NCBI RefSeq assembly: GCF_900230185.1
Contig: NZ_OCSR01000001.1
Coordinates: 620,001-684,000 of the forward strand
Reading direction: 5' to 3'
DNA from: Burkholderia sp. OK233
GTDB taxonomy: Bacteria > Pseudomonadota > Gammaproteobacteria > Burkholderiales > Burkholderiaceae
DNA: 64,000 nt
The translations under genes and the position numbers were made by a program. Positions 1 to 9,943 of this stretch are shown here, in pieces. Position 1 is the stretch's first letter. Each line of letters opens with the position of its first letter. The notes below the pieces were generated by a model. It ran no database searches, was not told the origin of the DNA, and saw nothing but the letters and a program-made list of their open reading frames with translations.

Positions 1-156
1 CTGCTTGTTCTTCAGCATGTAGAGGTCGGTCTGCTTGCCGTCGATCACGCGCTGATAGCCTGCCGGCTTCACGTCGACGTAGGGCGCCGAGGCCGTCGCC
101 AGGGCCGGCGGGCCGGCGAGCAGGATCAGTGCTGCGCACGCACGTAACTTCAACAT
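1..156 (-). CDS. Aldose 1-epimerase, N-terminal part (cut by window edge)
   Basis: Only the first 52 codons lie in the window. They give a signal peptide (about residues 1-21, with a hydrophobic core and an ALA-type cleavage site). A segment resembling the start of secreted galactose mutarotases follows (GKQTDLYMLKNK, normally followed by the strand leading to the conserved NYG). The start is the ATG at 156, preceded by AAGGAG about 7 bases upstream. Family members interconvert alpha and beta anomers of aldoses; the signal peptide suggests a periplasmic form. The assignment rests on this short stretch only. Confidence 0.7.
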   Translation of the reverse strand, partial: MLKLRACAALILLAGPPALATASAPYVDVKPAGYQRVIDGKQTDLYMLKNKQ

Positions 157-462
157 CGTTCGTCTCCTTTTTTTTCTGTCGATTTGCCCGGCGTGGCGGT
201 CCCGGGGGCAGCGCCATTCCGGGCTTCCGGTGAGCGCCTAGTATCAGGAGATCGTCGATAACCGACTACTGAAATTACGCGATATATCGATATCCGTACG
301 TTATCGATCGGCATTGCGCCGACGTGCGGATCAATCGTCGCAACGCCGCTCAGTAAATGTCTCGGTACGGCCGCACGCGGGCCGCGCGAACATCATGCGG
401 TCCGCGCGCCACGGAAAAAAGTGATGATCCGATTTGGCAAGCGTGTGTCGCTTTGCAGTAAT
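157..462. other. Intergenic region
   Basis: No coding sequence is supported. It contains the leader of the aldose epimerase gene, with a ribosome site just upstream of 156, an AT-rich patch around 270-300 and a 10-bp palindrome (CGATATATCG, 280-289) that could belong to its promoter. The regulator gene to the right ends at 463. Confidence 0.6.
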
Positions 463-1410
463 TCACGTGCGCGGCGGCTCGCCGTCGTCCTCGTGATGGA
501 ACAGCGTGAGGAACTGCCGCGCGGGGATGCTGATCGGCCGGTCGCGCCGCACGAGGCTGCCGTACGACGGCAGCTTCTGCGCGAGCGTGTAGTCGACGAT
601 CGCGACGAGCCCGTGCTCCGCGTTGCGCTGCGCGACCGTCAGCGGGATCACGCCGAGCATCTGCGAGCGGTCGACGAGGTTCATCGTCGTCAGCATCGAG
701 CCGGTCTCGATCAGCCCGCGCGGCATCGGCTGGTGATGCATCCGGAACTCGCACTCGATGACCTCGCGCGCCGGGCTGCCGCCCGGCTGCAGGATCCACG
801 GATACTCGAGCAGCGCGTCGAACCCAACCGGCCCCGCGCCCGCGAGCGGATGGTCGCGGCCGGAGACGATCGCGAGCGCCTCGTCGTCGACCGCGCGGAA
901 CACGCAGTCGCTGCCGGCGTTGCGGCCGATCACGACCTCGAGCACGCCTTCCTGCAATTGCGGCATCAGCTGATCGCTGGTGTCGACCGCGATCTCGATC
1001 GCGAGCAGCGGATAGCGCGCCTTCAGCTGCACGAGCGCCTCGGTGAGCCGCCCTGGCGACGCGGCCATGATGCTGCCGATCGCGAGCCGCCCGGCGCTGC
1101 CGCGCTGCAGCTCCGCGAGCTCGCGGTTCAGCGCCTCCATGCTGCCGCGGATCCCGCGGAAATAGCCGAGCACGCGCTCGCCGGCCGGATTCAACACGAG
1201 GCCCCGCCCGACGCGATCGAACAGCCGCTGGCCGAGCGCGTTCTCGAGCTCGTGCAGCATCTTCGTGGCGGCCGGCTGCGTGAGGCCGAGCCGGCTGGCC
1301 GCCGCGCGCAGCGTCGAGCATTCGTCAACCGCGAGCAACAGCGCGATCTGACGCATCCGCAGCCGGTTCAGCAGCTGCGGAGTCGAGTCGCGTTTGTCGA
1401 TTGAGCCCAT
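463..1410 (-). CDS. LysR-family transcriptional regulator (GbpR-like) of the sugar-acid operon
   Basis: The protein has 315 residues, normal for the family. An N-terminal winged helix-turn-helix spans about residues 17-76 (RMRQIALLLAVDE, then LTQPAATKMLHELE). A LysR substrate-binding domain follows to the end. The RLRMRQ start resembles GbpR-type regulators of sugar-binding proteins. The gene is divergent from the catabolic operon beginning at 1583, the classical arrangement for a LysR activator. The shared 172-bp gap holds an inverted repeat at 1415-1431 and a promoter-like pair at 1452-1480. The likely inducer is the operon substrate or an intermediate; that is inferred. Confidence 0.9.
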   Translation of the reverse strand: MGSIDKRDSTPQLLNRLRMRQIALLLAVDECSTLRAAASRLGLTQPAATKMLHELENALGQRLFDRVGRGLVLNPAGERVLGYFRGIRGSMEALNRELAELQRGSAGRLAIGSIMAASPGRLTEALVQLKARYPLLAIEIAVDTSDQLMPQLQEGVLEVVIGRNAGSDCVFRAVDDEALAIVSGRDHPLAGAGPVGFDALLEYPWILQPGGSPAREVIECEFRMHHQPMPRGLIETGSMLTTMNLVDRSQMLGVIPLTVAQRNAEHGLVAIVDYTLAQKLPSYGSLVRRDRPISIPARQFLTLFHHEDDGEPPRT

Positions 1411-1414
1411 ATTT

Positions 1415-1431
1415 GATTACCTCAGGTTATC
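1415..1431. promoter_or_regulatory. Probable LysR operator (inverted repeat)
   Basis: GATTACC-TCA-GGTTATC is an imperfect 7-3-7 inverted repeat (6 of 7 pairs match). It lies immediately upstream of the LysR start. Its centre is about 64 bp before the start site predicted from the promoter at 1452-1480, the usual place for a LysR recognition site. Binding itself is inferred. Confidence 0.5.
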
Positions 1432-1451
1432 GATTCATCAAGAGTTTTCAA

Positions 1452-1480
1452 TTTACGGGCACGGTCCGTCTACCTAGCAT
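1452..1480 (+). promoter_or_regulatory. Candidate sigma-70 promoter for the sugar-acid operon
   Basis: TTTACG and TAGCAT are separated by 17 bp, about 100 bp upstream of the first gene. Both boxes are weak matches, as expected for an activator-dependent promoter, and the LysR-type repeat sits just upstream. This is a visual match only. Confidence 0.4.
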
Positions 1481-1582
1481 GAACCCCATATCAGGAAAAG
1501 CCGGATTCCGGCGAAAACGGAGACGCACTATGCAGATGAATTCAACGGTCGCGCACCGCGCGGCGTACGCGGGAGAACCGGC

Positions 1583-2629
1583 ATGACGGCCCCGTCGACC
1601 TTGCCCGTCGTCGCGCTGACGCTCGGCGATCCCGCCGGCATCGGTGCCGAGCTGATCGCGAAGCTGCTCGCGCGCCCCGATGCGACGTCCCGCGCGAACC
1701 TGGTGCTGGTCGGCGACCGCTGGCTGTGGGAAGCCGGCCAGCGCGTCGCCGGCGTGCAAGTCGACGTCGAGCCGATCGCGTCGCTCGCCGCCGCGCGCAA
1801 CCGGCCGTCGATCGCGCGTCCCGCGTTCGTCGAAGTCGACACGATCGATCCGGCACAAGTGAAGGTCGGCGAGGTCTGCGCGGCCGGCGGCCGCTCGGTG
1901 CTGACCGTGCTGAACCTGTGCATGGACGCCACGCTCGCCGGCGAGGTCGACGCGATCTGCTTCGCGCCGCTGAACAAGCACGCGATGAAGCTCGGCGGCC
2001 TGAAGCACGAGGACGAGCTCCACCACTTCGCCGAATACCTCGGCGTGACCGGCTACTTCTGCGAATTCAACACGCTCGGCGAGCTGTGGACGTCGCGCAT
2101 CTCGTCGCACGTGCCGCTCAAGGACGCGCCGGGCTACCTGAGCGTCGAGCGGATCGAGCAGGCGTCGGAGCTGATCTACCGGTCGCTGCTCGCGAACGGC
2201 ATCGCTGCGCCGAAGGTCGCGATCGCCGCGTTCAATCCGCACGGCGGCGACGGCGGCAGCTGCGGCCGCGAAGAGATCGACATCATCGGGCCCGCGGTGA
2301 CGAAGTTGCAGGCGCGCGACTGGCCGACCGACGCGCCGTTCCACGGCCCGTTCCCGGCCGACACGATCTTCCTGAAGGCGCAGGCCGGCGATTACCAGGC
2401 GATCGTCACGATGTACCACGACCAGGGACAGATCGCGATCAAGCTGCTCGGCTTCTCGCGCGGCGTGACCGTGCAGGGCGGGCTGCCGGTGCCGATCACG
2501 ACGCCCGCGCACGGCACCGCGTATGACATCGCGGGCCGCGGCACCGCCGACGTCGGCGCGACCTGGCAGGCCTTGCAGATCGCCTGCCGGATGGGCGCCG
2601 CGCGCCGGCAGCAGACGATTTCCGCGTAA
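1583..2629 (+). CDS. PdxA-family dehydrogenase (PdxA2-like), catabolic
   Basis: The 348-residue protein matches the PdxA fold, an NAD-dependent oxidation-decarboxylation of 4-phospho-hydroxy acids. The metal ligands of E. coli PdxA are present as H176 (SSHVPL), H220 (NPHGGDGG) and H279 (MYHDQG). The N-terminal [10 protein letters not shown] motif is typical. The start ATG has GGGAGA upstream. It lies first in a sugar-acid operon and not near vitamin B6 or ribosome-maturation genes, so a PdxA2-type catabolic role is more likely than pyridoxine synthesis. PdxA2 usually works beside a DUF1537 four-carbon acid kinase, and none is seen here. PdxA relatives such as TphB act on non-phosphorylated substrates, so the substrate is open. 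Confidence 0.82.
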   Translation: MTAPSTLPVVALTLGDPAGIGAELIAKLLARPDATSRANLVLVGDRWLWEAGQRVAGVQVDVEPIASLAAARNRPSIARPAFVEVDTIDPAQVKVGEVCAAGGRSVLTVLNLCMDATLAGEVDAICFAPLNKHAMKLGGLKHEDELHHFAEYLGVTGYFCEFNTLGELWTSRISSHVPLKDAPGYLSVERIEQASELIYRSLLANGIAAPKVAIAAFNPHGGDGGSCGREEIDIIGPAVTKLQARDWPTDAPFHGPFPADTIFLKAQAGDYQAIVTMYHDQGQIAIKLLGFSRGVTVQGGLPVPITTPAHGTAYDIAGRGTADVGATWQALQIACRMGAARRQQTISA

Positions 2630-2705
2630 CGGCCGCCCGGGCGCTGGCGCGCTTCACGACACATCGAAATACATCGAAGCACATCGAATCTCAGGAGACA
2701 CCGTA

Positions 2706-3878
2706 ATGAAGATCAAGTCCGTACGCGCCCGCGTATTCCAATGGAAGGGCAAGACCGTGCCGCCGCAGGGCAATTTTTGCGCGAACGCGATGGACCTGCT
2801 GTACGCGCCGCAGGAAACGATGAGCACGTTCCGCTTCCATTCGTGGACGGTCGTCGAAGTCGAGACCGACGACGGGATCGTCGGCTACGGCAATGTCGCG
2901 CTCGCGCCGCAGGTTGCGAAGGCGATCATCGACCAGTACCTCGCGCCGCTCGTGATCGGCCAGGACCCGTGGGACTACGAATACCTGAACCAGCGGATGT
3001 ACCGCGCGACGCACGCATGGGGCCGCAAGGGGATCGGGATGGCCGCGATCTCGGGCGTCGACATCGCGATCTGGGACATCCTCGGCAAGAGCGTTGGCAA
3101 GCCGGTCTTCAAGCTGCTCGGCGGCCGAACGAAGGAGAAGATTCCGTGCTACTACTCGAAGCTCTATCGCACCGACCTGAAGGAAATGCAGGCCGAGGCG
3201 CAGAAGTTCCTCGACCAGGGCTTCCGGGCGTTCAAGATGCGCTTCGGCTACGGGCCCGCGCACGGGCAGCAGGGCGTCGTCGAGAACCTGAAGTCGGTCG
3301 CCGCGGTCCGTGAAGTGATTGGCTACGACAACGACCTGATGCTCGAGTGCTACATGGGCTGGAACCTCGAGTACGCGAAGCGGATTCTGCCGAAGCTCGA
3401 GAAGTATCAGCCGCGCTGGCTGGAAGAGCCGGTGATCGCCGACGACATCGACGGCTACGCGGAGCTGAACCAGCTGACGAGCATCCCGATCTCGGGCGGC
3501 GAGCACGAGTTCACGCTGTACGGCTTCAAGCAGCTGCTCGACCGCAAGGCGGTGTCGGTGGTCCAGTACGACACGAACCGCGTCGGCGGCATTACGATGG
3601 CGCACAAGATCAACGCGCTGTGCGAGGCGTACAGCGTGCCGGTGATCCCGCATGCGGGCCAGATGCACAACTATCACCTGACGATGAGCACGCTCGCGTC
3701 TCCGATGAGCGAGTACTTCCCGATGTTCGACGTCGAGGTCGGCAACGAGCTGTTCTATTACATCTTCGACGGCGAGCCGGTCGCCGAGAACGGCTACCTG
3801 CAGCTGCGCGACGACGTGCCGGGCCTCGGCCTCACGCTGAAGACCGAGTTCCTCGGCCAGTTCGATATCGTGGAGTGA
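2706..3878 (+). CDS. Enolase-superfamily sugar-acid dehydratase (mandelate racemase / rhamnonate dehydratase-like)
   Basis: The 390-residue protein starts at the ATG at 2706, which has CAGGAGA upstream; an upstream in-frame extension is discarded. It has the N-terminal capping domain and a barrel with likely metal ligands E214 ([10 protein letters not shown]), E241 (WLEEPV) and E266 (SGGEHE). The catalytic-type histidine H316 is in [11 protein letters not shown], and K177 is in FKMRF. The SGGEHE and IPH patterns resemble L-rhamnonate dehydratase. The enzyme should remove water from an aldonic acid to give a 2-keto-3-deoxy acid. The exact sugar acid cannot be read from the sequence. It lies between the dehydrogenase and the permease of the same operon. 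Confidence 0.85.
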   Translation: MKIKSVRARVFQWKGKTVPPQGNFCANAMDLLYAPQETMSTFRFHSWTVVEVETDDGIVGYGNVALAPQVAKAIIDQYLAPLVIGQDPWDYEYLNQRMYRATHAWGRKGIGMAAISGVDIAIWDILGKSVGKPVFKLLGGRTKEKIPCYYSKLYRTDLKEMQAEAQKFLDQGFRAFKMRFGYGPAHGQQGVVENLKSVAAVREVIGYDNDLMLECYMGWNLEYAKRILPKLEKYQPRWLEEPVIADDIDGYAELNQLTSIPISGGEHEFTLYGFKQLLDRKAVSVVQYDTNRVGGITMAHKINALCEAYSVPVIPHAGQMHNYHLTMSTLASPMSEYFPMFDVEVGNELFYYIFDGEPVAENGYLQLRDDVPGLGLTLKTEFLGQFDIVE

Positions 3879-4054
3879 TCATGCTGCGCTGGCGCCGCTG
3901 AGGTCCGTTTGCCGCGCGGACGGGCAGGCGTCCGCGCAGAGGCGGAACGCACATGCGTTCCGCGCCGGCGGCCGGCTCCATGCCGGTTCGTCACGGCGTG
4001 ACAGGCGGTCCATCAGAAGTCCGCCGCTGCCAACTACCAAAAACTGGAGACACC

Positions 4055-5347
4055 ATGACTGTGCTGACCCCGGCCAACCCGGCTTACGACGCCGGCGAAG
4101 CCATTCCACGCCGCCGCTGGCTGCGCGTGATTCCGCCGCTGCTGCTCGCGTGCATCATCTCTTACATGGATCGCGTGAACATCGCGTTCGCGATGCCGGG
4201 CGGGATGAACGCCGATCTCGGCATGGACGCGACGATGGCCGGTCTAGCCGGCGGGATCTTCTTCTTCGGCTACCTGTTCCTCCAGATTCCCGGCGGCAAG
4301 CGCGCCGCGCTCGGCAGCGGCAAGAAATTCATTGCGTGGTCGCTCATCAGCTGGGCCGCGCTGTCGGCGCTGACCGGCCTCGTCACGCATACGTGGGAGC
4401 TGCTGACGCTGCGCTTCCTGCTCGGCGTCGCCGAAGGCGGGATGCTGCCCGTCGTGCTGACGATGGTCAGCAACTGGTTCCCCGATCGTGAACGCGGGCG
4501 CGCGAACGCGATGGTCATCATGTTCGTGCCGCTCGCCGGGATGATCACCGCGCCGCTGTCCGGCTACATTCTCGCCGCGTACGACTGGCGCCACCTGTTC
4601 TTCAGTACGGGCGTGTTGTCGCTGCTGTTCCTGATCGTCTGGATGCTGCTCGCCGACGACGGCCCCGAGACCGCGCGCTGGGTGTCGCCGCGCGAGAAGA
4701 CGTACATTCTCGACGCGCTGCGCGAAGAGCAGGAGCGCAAGCGCGCGTCGGGCAAGCCGACCTCGGCGTCGTTCGGCGCGATGATGCGCAACCCGACGAT
4801 CTGGCTGCTGATCGCGATCAACTTCTGCTACCAGGTCGGCATCTACGGCTACACGATGTGGTTGCCGACGCTGCTGAAGAACCTCACGCACACCGGGATG
4901 GGCAAGATCGGCCTGCTCGCGATGCTGCCTTACATCGCGATGGTGATCGGCATGTTCGTGACGTCGTATCTGTCCGACCGGACCGGCAAGCGCCGCCTGT
5001 TCGTGCTGCTGCCGCTCGTCGGCTTCGCCGCATGCCTCGCGCTGTCGGTGCTGACGCACGAGACGATGCTCATGTCGTTCGCATTCCTGATCGGCTGCGG
5101 CTTCTTCCTGCAGGCGGCGGCCGGCGTGTTCTGGGCGATTCCGCCGAAGCTCTGCAGCCCTGAGACCGCCGGCAGTGCGCGCGGCCTGATTAACGCGCTC
5201 GGCAACCTCGGCGGCTTCTGCGGCCCGTACGCGGTCGGTGTGCTGACCCAGCACGTGAACTCGGCGGCCGGCGTGTACAGCCTTGCGGTGACGCTCGCGG
5301 TGGCCGGCCTGCTCGCGCTGACGCTGCCGAAGCGCTGCGAGGACTGA
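4055..5347 (+). CDS. MFS permease, anion:cation symporter (sugar-acid) family
   Basis: The 430-residue protein has about 12 hydrophobic segments. Its first membrane segment carries the YMDRVNIAFAMP signature shared by glucarate, galactarate, tartrate and phthalate transporters of the ACS family. The MFS loop between helices 2 and 3 is present around GKRAALGSGKK. The start chosen is the ATG at 4055 (ACTGGAGA just upstream), because it leaves a normal short cytoplasmic N-terminus. The 177-bp gap after the dehydratase is the longest in the operon. It likely imports the acid degraded by the neighbouring enzymes. Confidence 0.88.
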   Translation: MTVLTPANPAYDAGEAIPRRRWLRVIPPLLLACIISYMDRVNIAFAMPGGMNADLGMDATMAGLAGGIFFFGYLFLQIPGGKRAALGSGKKFIAWSLISWAALSALTGLVTHTWELLTLRFLLGVAEGGMLPVVLTMVSNWFPDRERGRANAMVIMFVPLAGMITAPLSGYILAAYDWRHLFFSTGVLSLLFLIVWMLLADDGPETARWVSPREKTYILDALREEQERKRASGKPTSASFGAMMRNPTIWLLIAINFCYQVGIYGYTMWLPTLLKNLTHTGMGKIGLLAMLPYIAMVIGMFVTSYLSDRTGKRRLFVLLPLVGFAACLALSVLTHETMLMSFAFLIGCGFFLQAAAGVFWAIPPKLCSPETAGSARGLINALGNLGGFCGPYAVGVLTQHVNSAAGVYSLAVTLAVAGLLALTLPKRCED

Positions 5348-5440
5348 GAAACCGACTGACGGTTGCGAACGCAACGAACCCACACTCGCCGCCGCACGGA
5401 ATGCGTGCCGCGGCGAAACCTCGAAGGACGGAGATTCACA

Positions 5441-6388
5441 ATGAACGACATCCTGCTGCTGGTGCAGAAATGCGCCCATACCTTCAGCTTCTACGATCTG
5501 GAGACGAAGGCGGCGCTCAAGCACATCGTGCTGCCGAACTTCCCGCACGAGTTCACCGTCGACGCGGAGCGCCGCTTCGCGTACGTCGGCATCTTCGGGA
5601 TCGAAACCGCATGGACGCGCGGCCAGGACGGCGATCACCGGATCGCCGAGATCGATCTGCACGAGCGCAAGCTCACGCGGATGCTCGACCTGTGGCCGTA
5701 CTACCGGCCGCACGGGATGGCAAGCGACGACGACGGGCGCCTGTACGCGATGAGCGAGGCGAACGACATGCTGCTCGTGTTCGATCGTCCGCGCGAGCAG
5801 ACGGTGCCGAACCTGGCGGTGCCGTCCGGCGGCGTGAAGACGCACCTCGTCACACTGACGCGCGACGCGAGCCGCGCGTACGGCGTGCATCTGCTGTCGA
5901 ACACGGTCACGCAGTTCGATCCGCGCGACGCGACGGTGACGCCGCGCGCGGTGATGCCGGGGCCGCGCCCCGAAGGCAACGCGCTGTCGAGCGACGAGAA
6001 GACGCTGTTCGTCGCGAACCGCGGCGACGACACGCTCGTCGCGATCGACACCGCGACGATGACCTGCGGCCGCCGCGTGAAGACGCGCAACGATCCGAAC
6101 CGCATCTACCGGACGAGCTCGGCCGACGGCCGCGATTTGCTGCTGCTGACGAATTCGGGCGAACGGTCGATCTCGGTGTTCGACGCGGAGCGGCTTGAGG
6201 AAGTCGAGCGCATCGCGCTGCCGGCGAATCCGACCGCGCTGTCGTTCCATCCGTCGCGGCCCGCCGCCTACGTGTCGTTCCAGGACGATCACGTGCGCGA
6301 GCTCGACCTGACTGCCTGGTGCTTCGTCAACGAGATGCCAACGCTGCGCGAGCCGGACGCGTCCTATGTGCTGGCAGGCGGCCGCTGA
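5441..6388 (+). CDS. Beta-propeller protein (YncE / lactonase-like), cytoplasmic
   Basis: The 315-residue protein consists of repeated beta-propeller blades, with patterns such as DEKTLFVANRGDDTLVAID and FHPSRPAAYVSF in successive repeats. There is no signal peptide. The start is the ATG at 5441, with AAGGACGGAG upstream. Such proteins include 6-phosphogluconolactonase-type lactonases and YncE-like scaffolds. In this operon a lactone-opening or lactone-binding role is plausible but unproven. Its last 23 bases overlap the next gene, so the two are probably translated together. Confidence 0.7.
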   Translation: MNDILLLVQKCAHTFSFYDLETKAALKHIVLPNFPHEFTVDAERRFAYVGIFGIETAWTRGQDGDHRIAEIDLHERKLTRMLDLWPYYRPHGMASDDDGRLYAMSEANDMLLVFDRPREQTVPNLAVPSGGVKTHLVTLTRDASRAYGVHLLSNTVTQFDPRDATVTPRAVMPGPRPEGNALSSDEKTLFVANRGDDTLVAIDTATMTCGRRVKTRNDPNRIYRTSSADGRDLLLLTNSGERSISVFDAERLEEVERIALPANPTALSFHPSRPAAYVSFQDDHVRELDLTAWCFVNEMPTLREPDASYVLAGGR

Positions 6389-7364
6389 TCCGCGCGCGGA
6401 CGACGCGGCGCTCGCGCTGCCCGATGCGATCGTCGACGCGCACCATCACTTGTGGCGCCTGAACGGCGACCTCCGCTATCCATGGCTGCAGGGCGCGTAC
6501 GATCCCGAGCACTTCATCCTCGGCGATTACGCGGACCTGTGCCACGACTTCGGCGTCGACGAATTCCGGCGCGCAGCCGGCGGCGCGCCGGTCGTCGCGA
6601 GCGTGCACGTCGAGGCGGAGTGCCTGCGTGACGACGCGCTCGCGGAAACGCGCTGGCTGCATGACGTCGCGGCGCGTCATCCGATTCCGTCGGCCGTAGT
6701 CGCGTGGGTCGACCTGCTCGCCGACGATGCCGACGAACGCCTCGCCGAACAGGCCGCGTATCCGCTCGTGCGCGGCGTGCGCTTCAAGCCGCGCACGTCG
6801 GCGACGCCGGACGCCACGGTCGACGGCCCTGGCACGCTGAGCGACCCGCGTTGGCCGCGCGCGCTCGAACGGCTCGCCGCGCATGAGCTGCGCTGGGATC
6901 TGCGCGTGCCGTTCTGGCATCTCGACGAAACGGCCGCGCGGCTCGGCGATGCGCCGGCCGTCGAAGTCGTGCTCGAACACGCGGGGCTGCCGTGGGACCG
7001 TTCGGACACAGGCCTCGCGCGCTGGCGGCGCGGGATGGAGGCGCTCGCCGAGCAGCCGCGCGTGTCGGTGAAGCTGTCCGAATTTGGGCTGCGCGACGCC
7101 GCATGGAACGACGCTGAGAATCGCCGGATCATCGGCGACGCGGTCGCGATCTTCGGCGCCGAACGCTGCATGTTCGCGAGCAACTTCCCGGTCGCCGGAT
7201 TGCGGATCGCGTATCCGGCGCTGGTGCGGACGTTCGCGGCCGCGATGGCGGACCGGCAGCTGAGCGACGCGGCACGCCGTGCGATCTGGCATGACAACGC
7301 GATCCGGATCTATCGGATCGATCTCGACGAACCTCGCAAACTGGACACACAGACAGGACGATGA
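6366..7364 (+). CDS. Amidohydrolase-2 family hydrolase, probable sugar lactonase
   Basis: The 332-residue protein has the N-terminal metal-binding HxH within VDAHHHLW (H26-H28) and the FASNFPV segment near the C-terminus, a hallmark of the amidohydrolase_2 family. This family includes L-fuconolactonase and L-rhamnono-lactonase. In context it could open the lactone that feeds the dehydratase. It overlaps the propeller gene upstream by 23 bp and the dehydrogenase downstream by 4 bp (ATGA at 7361), both signs of translational coupling. Confidence 0.82.
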   Translation: MCWQAAADPRADDAALALPDAIVDAHHHLWRLNGDLRYPWLQGAYDPEHFILGDYADLCHDFGVDEFRRAAGGAPVVASVHVEAECLRDDALAETRWLHDVAARHPIPSAVVAWVDLLADDADERLAEQAAYPLVRGVRFKPRTSATPDATVDGPGTLSDPRWPRALERLAAHELRWDLRVPFWHLDETAARLGDAPAVEVVLEHAGLPWDRSDTGLARWRRGMEALAEQPRVSVKLSEFGLRDAAWNDAENRRIIGDAVAIFGAERCMFASNFPVAGLRIAYPALVRTFAAAMADRQLSDAARRAIWHDNAIRIYRIDLDEPRKLDTQTGR

Positions 7365-8944
7365 TGCAGATCACCGGAGAGATGTTGATTGGCGGCGCGT
7401 CGGTACGCGGCGCGGGAGGGACGGTGTTCGCGTTCGATCCGGCGCGCGGCACGGCGCTCGAGCCGCCGTTCGGCGCGAGCAGCGCGGACGACGTCGATCG
7501 CGCGTGCCGGCTCGCGCACGTGGCGTTCGATGTGTTCCGGGCGGCGCCGTTCGAAACGCGCGCGCGCTTTCTCGAGACGATCGCCGAGAACATTCTCGCG
7601 CTCGGCGACGCGCTGATCGCGCGCGCGCATCAGGAATCGGCGCTGCCGGTCGCGCGGCTCGAAGGCGAGCGCGGGCGGACGGTCGGGCAATTGCGGCTCT
7701 TTGCGTCGCACATACGCGACGGGCGCTGGCTCGCCGCGACGATCGATCCCGCGCAGCGCGAGCGCAAGCCGCTGCCACGCGCGGATCTGCGTCTGCAGAA
7801 GATTCCAGTCGGGCCGGTTGCGGTGTTCGGCGCGAGCAATTTCCCGCTTGCGTTCTCGGTCGCGGGCGGCGATACCGCATCCGCGTTCGCGGCCGGGTGC
7901 CCGGTCGTCGTGAAGGCGCATCCCGCGCATCCCGGCACGTCGGAGCTCGTCGGGCGCGCGATCCAGCAGGCCGTGCGCGCGTGTGGGCTGCCGGAAGGCA
8001 CGTTCTCGCTCGTGATCGGCGCGGGCAACGCGATCGGCGAGGTGCTCGTCGCGCATCCGGCGATCAAGGCGGTCGGCTTCACCGGCTCGCGCGGCGGCGG
8101 CCTCGCGCTGATGGACATCGCCGCGAAGCGTCGCGAGCCGATTCCGGTGTATGCGGAGATGAGCAGCATCAATCCGTTCTTCGTGCTGCCGGGCGCGCTC
8201 GCGAAGCGCGGTGCGGAGATCGCGCGCGGGTTCGTCGATTCGCTGACGCTCGGCGTCGGACAGTTCTGCACGAATCCGGGGCTCGTCGTCGTGCTCGACG
8301 GCCCAGATACGCAAGCGTTCGTCGATGCGGCCGCGCAGGCGCTCGGGCAGAAGGGCGCGCAGACGATGCTGACCGCCGGCATTGCGGCCGCGTATGCGAA
8401 CGGCATCGCCGGGCGTGCGGCGGGCGCGAACGTGCGTGCGCTCGCGCGCGGCGCCGACACGAACGCGAAAAGCGCCGCGTGCCCGGCGTTGTTCGCGACG
8501 ACGCAGCATGCGTTCGTGTCGGATCCGCAACTCGAGGACGAAATCTTCGGGCCGACGTCGCTGATCGTGACCTGCAAGAACGTCGACGAGATGATCGCGC
8601 TCGCGGAGCACGTCGAAGGGCAGCTCACGGTGACGCTGCACGTCGAGGCGGACGACGTCGCGCTCGCGCGGCGCCTGCTGCCGACGCTCGAACGCAAGGC
8701 GGGACGGATTCTCGCGAACGGCTATCCGACCGGCGTCGAGGTGTCGCATGCGATGGTGCATGGCGGGCCGTTCCCGGCGACGTCCGATCCGCGCACGACA
8801 TCGGTCGGCACGATGGCGATCGAGCGTTTTCTGCGGCCGGTTTGCTATCAGGATCTACCTGCGGAACTGCTGCCGCTCGCGCTGCAAGACGACAACCCGC
8901 TCGATCTCTGGCGGGTGCGCGACGGCCGGCTCGGCCACGGCTAA
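7361..8944 (+). CDS. 2,5-dioxopentanoate (alpha-ketoglutaric semialdehyde) dehydrogenase
   Basis: The 527-residue aldehyde dehydrogenase has the general base E266 (YAEMSSINP) and nucleophile C303 (GQFCTNPG). The [11 protein letters not shown] cofactor-binding region and the extra length are typical of the ketoglutaric semialdehyde branch. These enzymes oxidise alpha-ketoglutaric semialdehyde to alpha-ketoglutarate with NAD(P), the last step of non-phosphorylating pentonate, hexarate and hydroxyproline routes. Its presence predicts that the operon delivers carbon into the TCA cycle. It is the last gene and is followed by a hairpin at 8964-8994. Confidence 0.88.
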   Translation: MMQITGEMLIGGASVRGAGGTVFAFDPARGTALEPPFGASSADDVDRACRLAHVAFDVFRAAPFETRARFLETIAENILALGDALIARAHQESALPVARLEGERGRTVGQLRLFASHIRDGRWLAATIDPAQRERKPLPRADLRLQKIPVGPVAVFGASNFPLAFSVAGGDTASAFAAGCPVVVKAHPAHPGTSELVGRAIQQAVRACGLPEGTFSLVIGAGNAIGEVLVAHPAIKAVGFTGSRGGGLALMDIAAKRREPIPVYAEMSSINPFFVLPGALAKRGAEIARGFVDSLTLGVGQFCTNPGLVVVLDGPDTQAFVDAAAQALGQKGAQTMLTAGIAAAYANGIAGRAAGANVRALARGADTNAKSAACPALFATTQHAFVSDPQLEDEIFGPTSLIVTCKNVDEMIALAEHVEGQLTVTLHVEADDVALARRLLPTLERKAGRILANGYPTGVEVSHAMVHGGPFPATSDPRTTSVGTMAIERFLRPVCYQDLPAELLPLALQDDNPLDLWRVRDGRLGHG

Positions 8945-8963
8945 CCTGGCACACGATGCAATT

Positions 8964-8994
8964 GCTGATCGCGCCGCATGCGCGCGCGATCAGC
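8964..8994 (+). terminator. Probable operon-end hairpin
   Basis: An 11-bp perfect stem (GCTGATCGCGC pairing with GCGCGATCAGC) with a 9-base loop starts 20 bp after the last operon stop codon. There is no U-tract, so termination may be Rho-assisted. Confidence 0.5.
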
Positions 8995-9490
8995 GCGTCG
9001 CGGCGTTAGCGCGGGATTTTGTCCTGCGTCGCCCGCGCGTCATCGACTATGACGAGTGCCTGCCAATCGACCATCGTCGAACCTCTCGCCCATGCCGACG
9101 TCGAAGCCCACTCCGTTGGTGATGGCGCCGATCTTCACGTCCTGACTGACCGCTGTACGCTCCAGACCTGCCGTATGCTTGAGACGGCTGGGACCGTCCG
9201 CTCGGGGTCGCTATGTAAACCTTTGCATAGGACATTATCAGACATAGATACGGCTTCGACGAGCAAGCCGAGACCGGCTCCGCGTTGCCCGCGTTCGGTC
9301 CTGCCCGTGCCCGATTGTTGCCGAGGCGGAGATACATTATTGCTAGCTATTACATATAAAACTCGATAGCAAGGGTATACACTCATCTTCATCGACATCG
9401 CAGCGCGCGGAGTCAAGTCGCACCGCGACGTGGTTTTCGGAACTCAACGACCGTCTGTCGCACCCGACACCAAATACTGGAGGGTTCACC
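8995..9490. other. Intergenic region before DUF4148 gene
   Basis: No credible gene is seen. The right part (about 9340-9400) is AT-rich and probably contains the promoter of the DUF4148 gene. The left part contains only short out-of-frame coding-like stretches that I could not assign. Confidence 0.5.
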
Positions 9491-9853
9491 ATGATCAGAG
9501 CACTCATTCCCGCCGTCGTTCTCGCTTCGGCTTTGGCCGCGCCGGTCGTATCGTTCGCCCAGCAATCGAACGCGCCTGAGACGCGTGCGCAAGTGCGCGC
9601 CGAGCTCGTCCAGCTCGAAAAGGCAGGCTACAACCCGGCTAATGCCAACGATACCGACTATCCGGCTGACATCCAGGCCGCAGAGGCTCGCGTGGCGGCA
9701 CAAAATGCGAAAAACACGACCGCACAGGCCCCCGTAGCTGACACCAGCGGAGTGGGTGGAGTGGTCAGCGGTTCGTCGGCATCCGGTGCCCCGGCAGCCG
9801 CCCGCCCCGCAGCCAATGATGGCACGAAGCCGATTTACTTCGGCGCTCATTGA
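9491..9853 (+). CDS. Small secreted DUF4148 protein (copy 1)
   Basis: The 120-residue protein starts with a signal peptide (about 1-23, cleaved after SFA) and continues with the DUF4148 core TRAQVRAELVQLEKAGYNP, followed by DYPADIQAAEARVAAQ. The tail is low-complexity Gly/Ser/Ala and ends PIYFGAH. GGAGGG lies just upstream. The family is abundant in Burkholderia, is predicted periplasmic and has no established function. Paralogues occur at 42268 and 49756 (opposite strand), and a broken one at about 41635. A 12-bp-stem hairpin lies about 90 bp downstream. Confidence 0.9.
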   Translation: MIRALIPAVVLASALAAPVVSFAQQSNAPETRAQVRAELVQLEKAGYNPANANDTDYPADIQAAEARVAAQNAKNTTAQAPVADTSGVGGVVSGSSASGAPAAARPAANDGTKPIYFGAH

Positions 9854-9943
9854 ACCATCAGGTTGGCGAGCCGCTGGCGCTCCACAAGGTCGCCGAGCAT
9901 CGTCCTCTGAGCGCGCAGCATCTCTGCACGCCCCCATTCCCAG

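Noticed and set aside
421..1404. Long open frame antisense to the LysR gene
   Set aside because: Its translation is Arg/Glu/His-rich and repetitive, as expected from the wrong strand of a GC-rich gene; the LysR protein on the other strand is unmistakable.
4244..6292. 682-codon minus-strand frame opposite the MFS and propeller genes
   Set aside because: Long antisense frames are common at this GC content; the composition is abnormal and both plus-strand proteins are clear family members.
9413..9937. 174-codon minus-strand frame over the DUF4148 gene
   Set aside because: The signal peptide and DUF4148 core on the plus strand explain the sequence.
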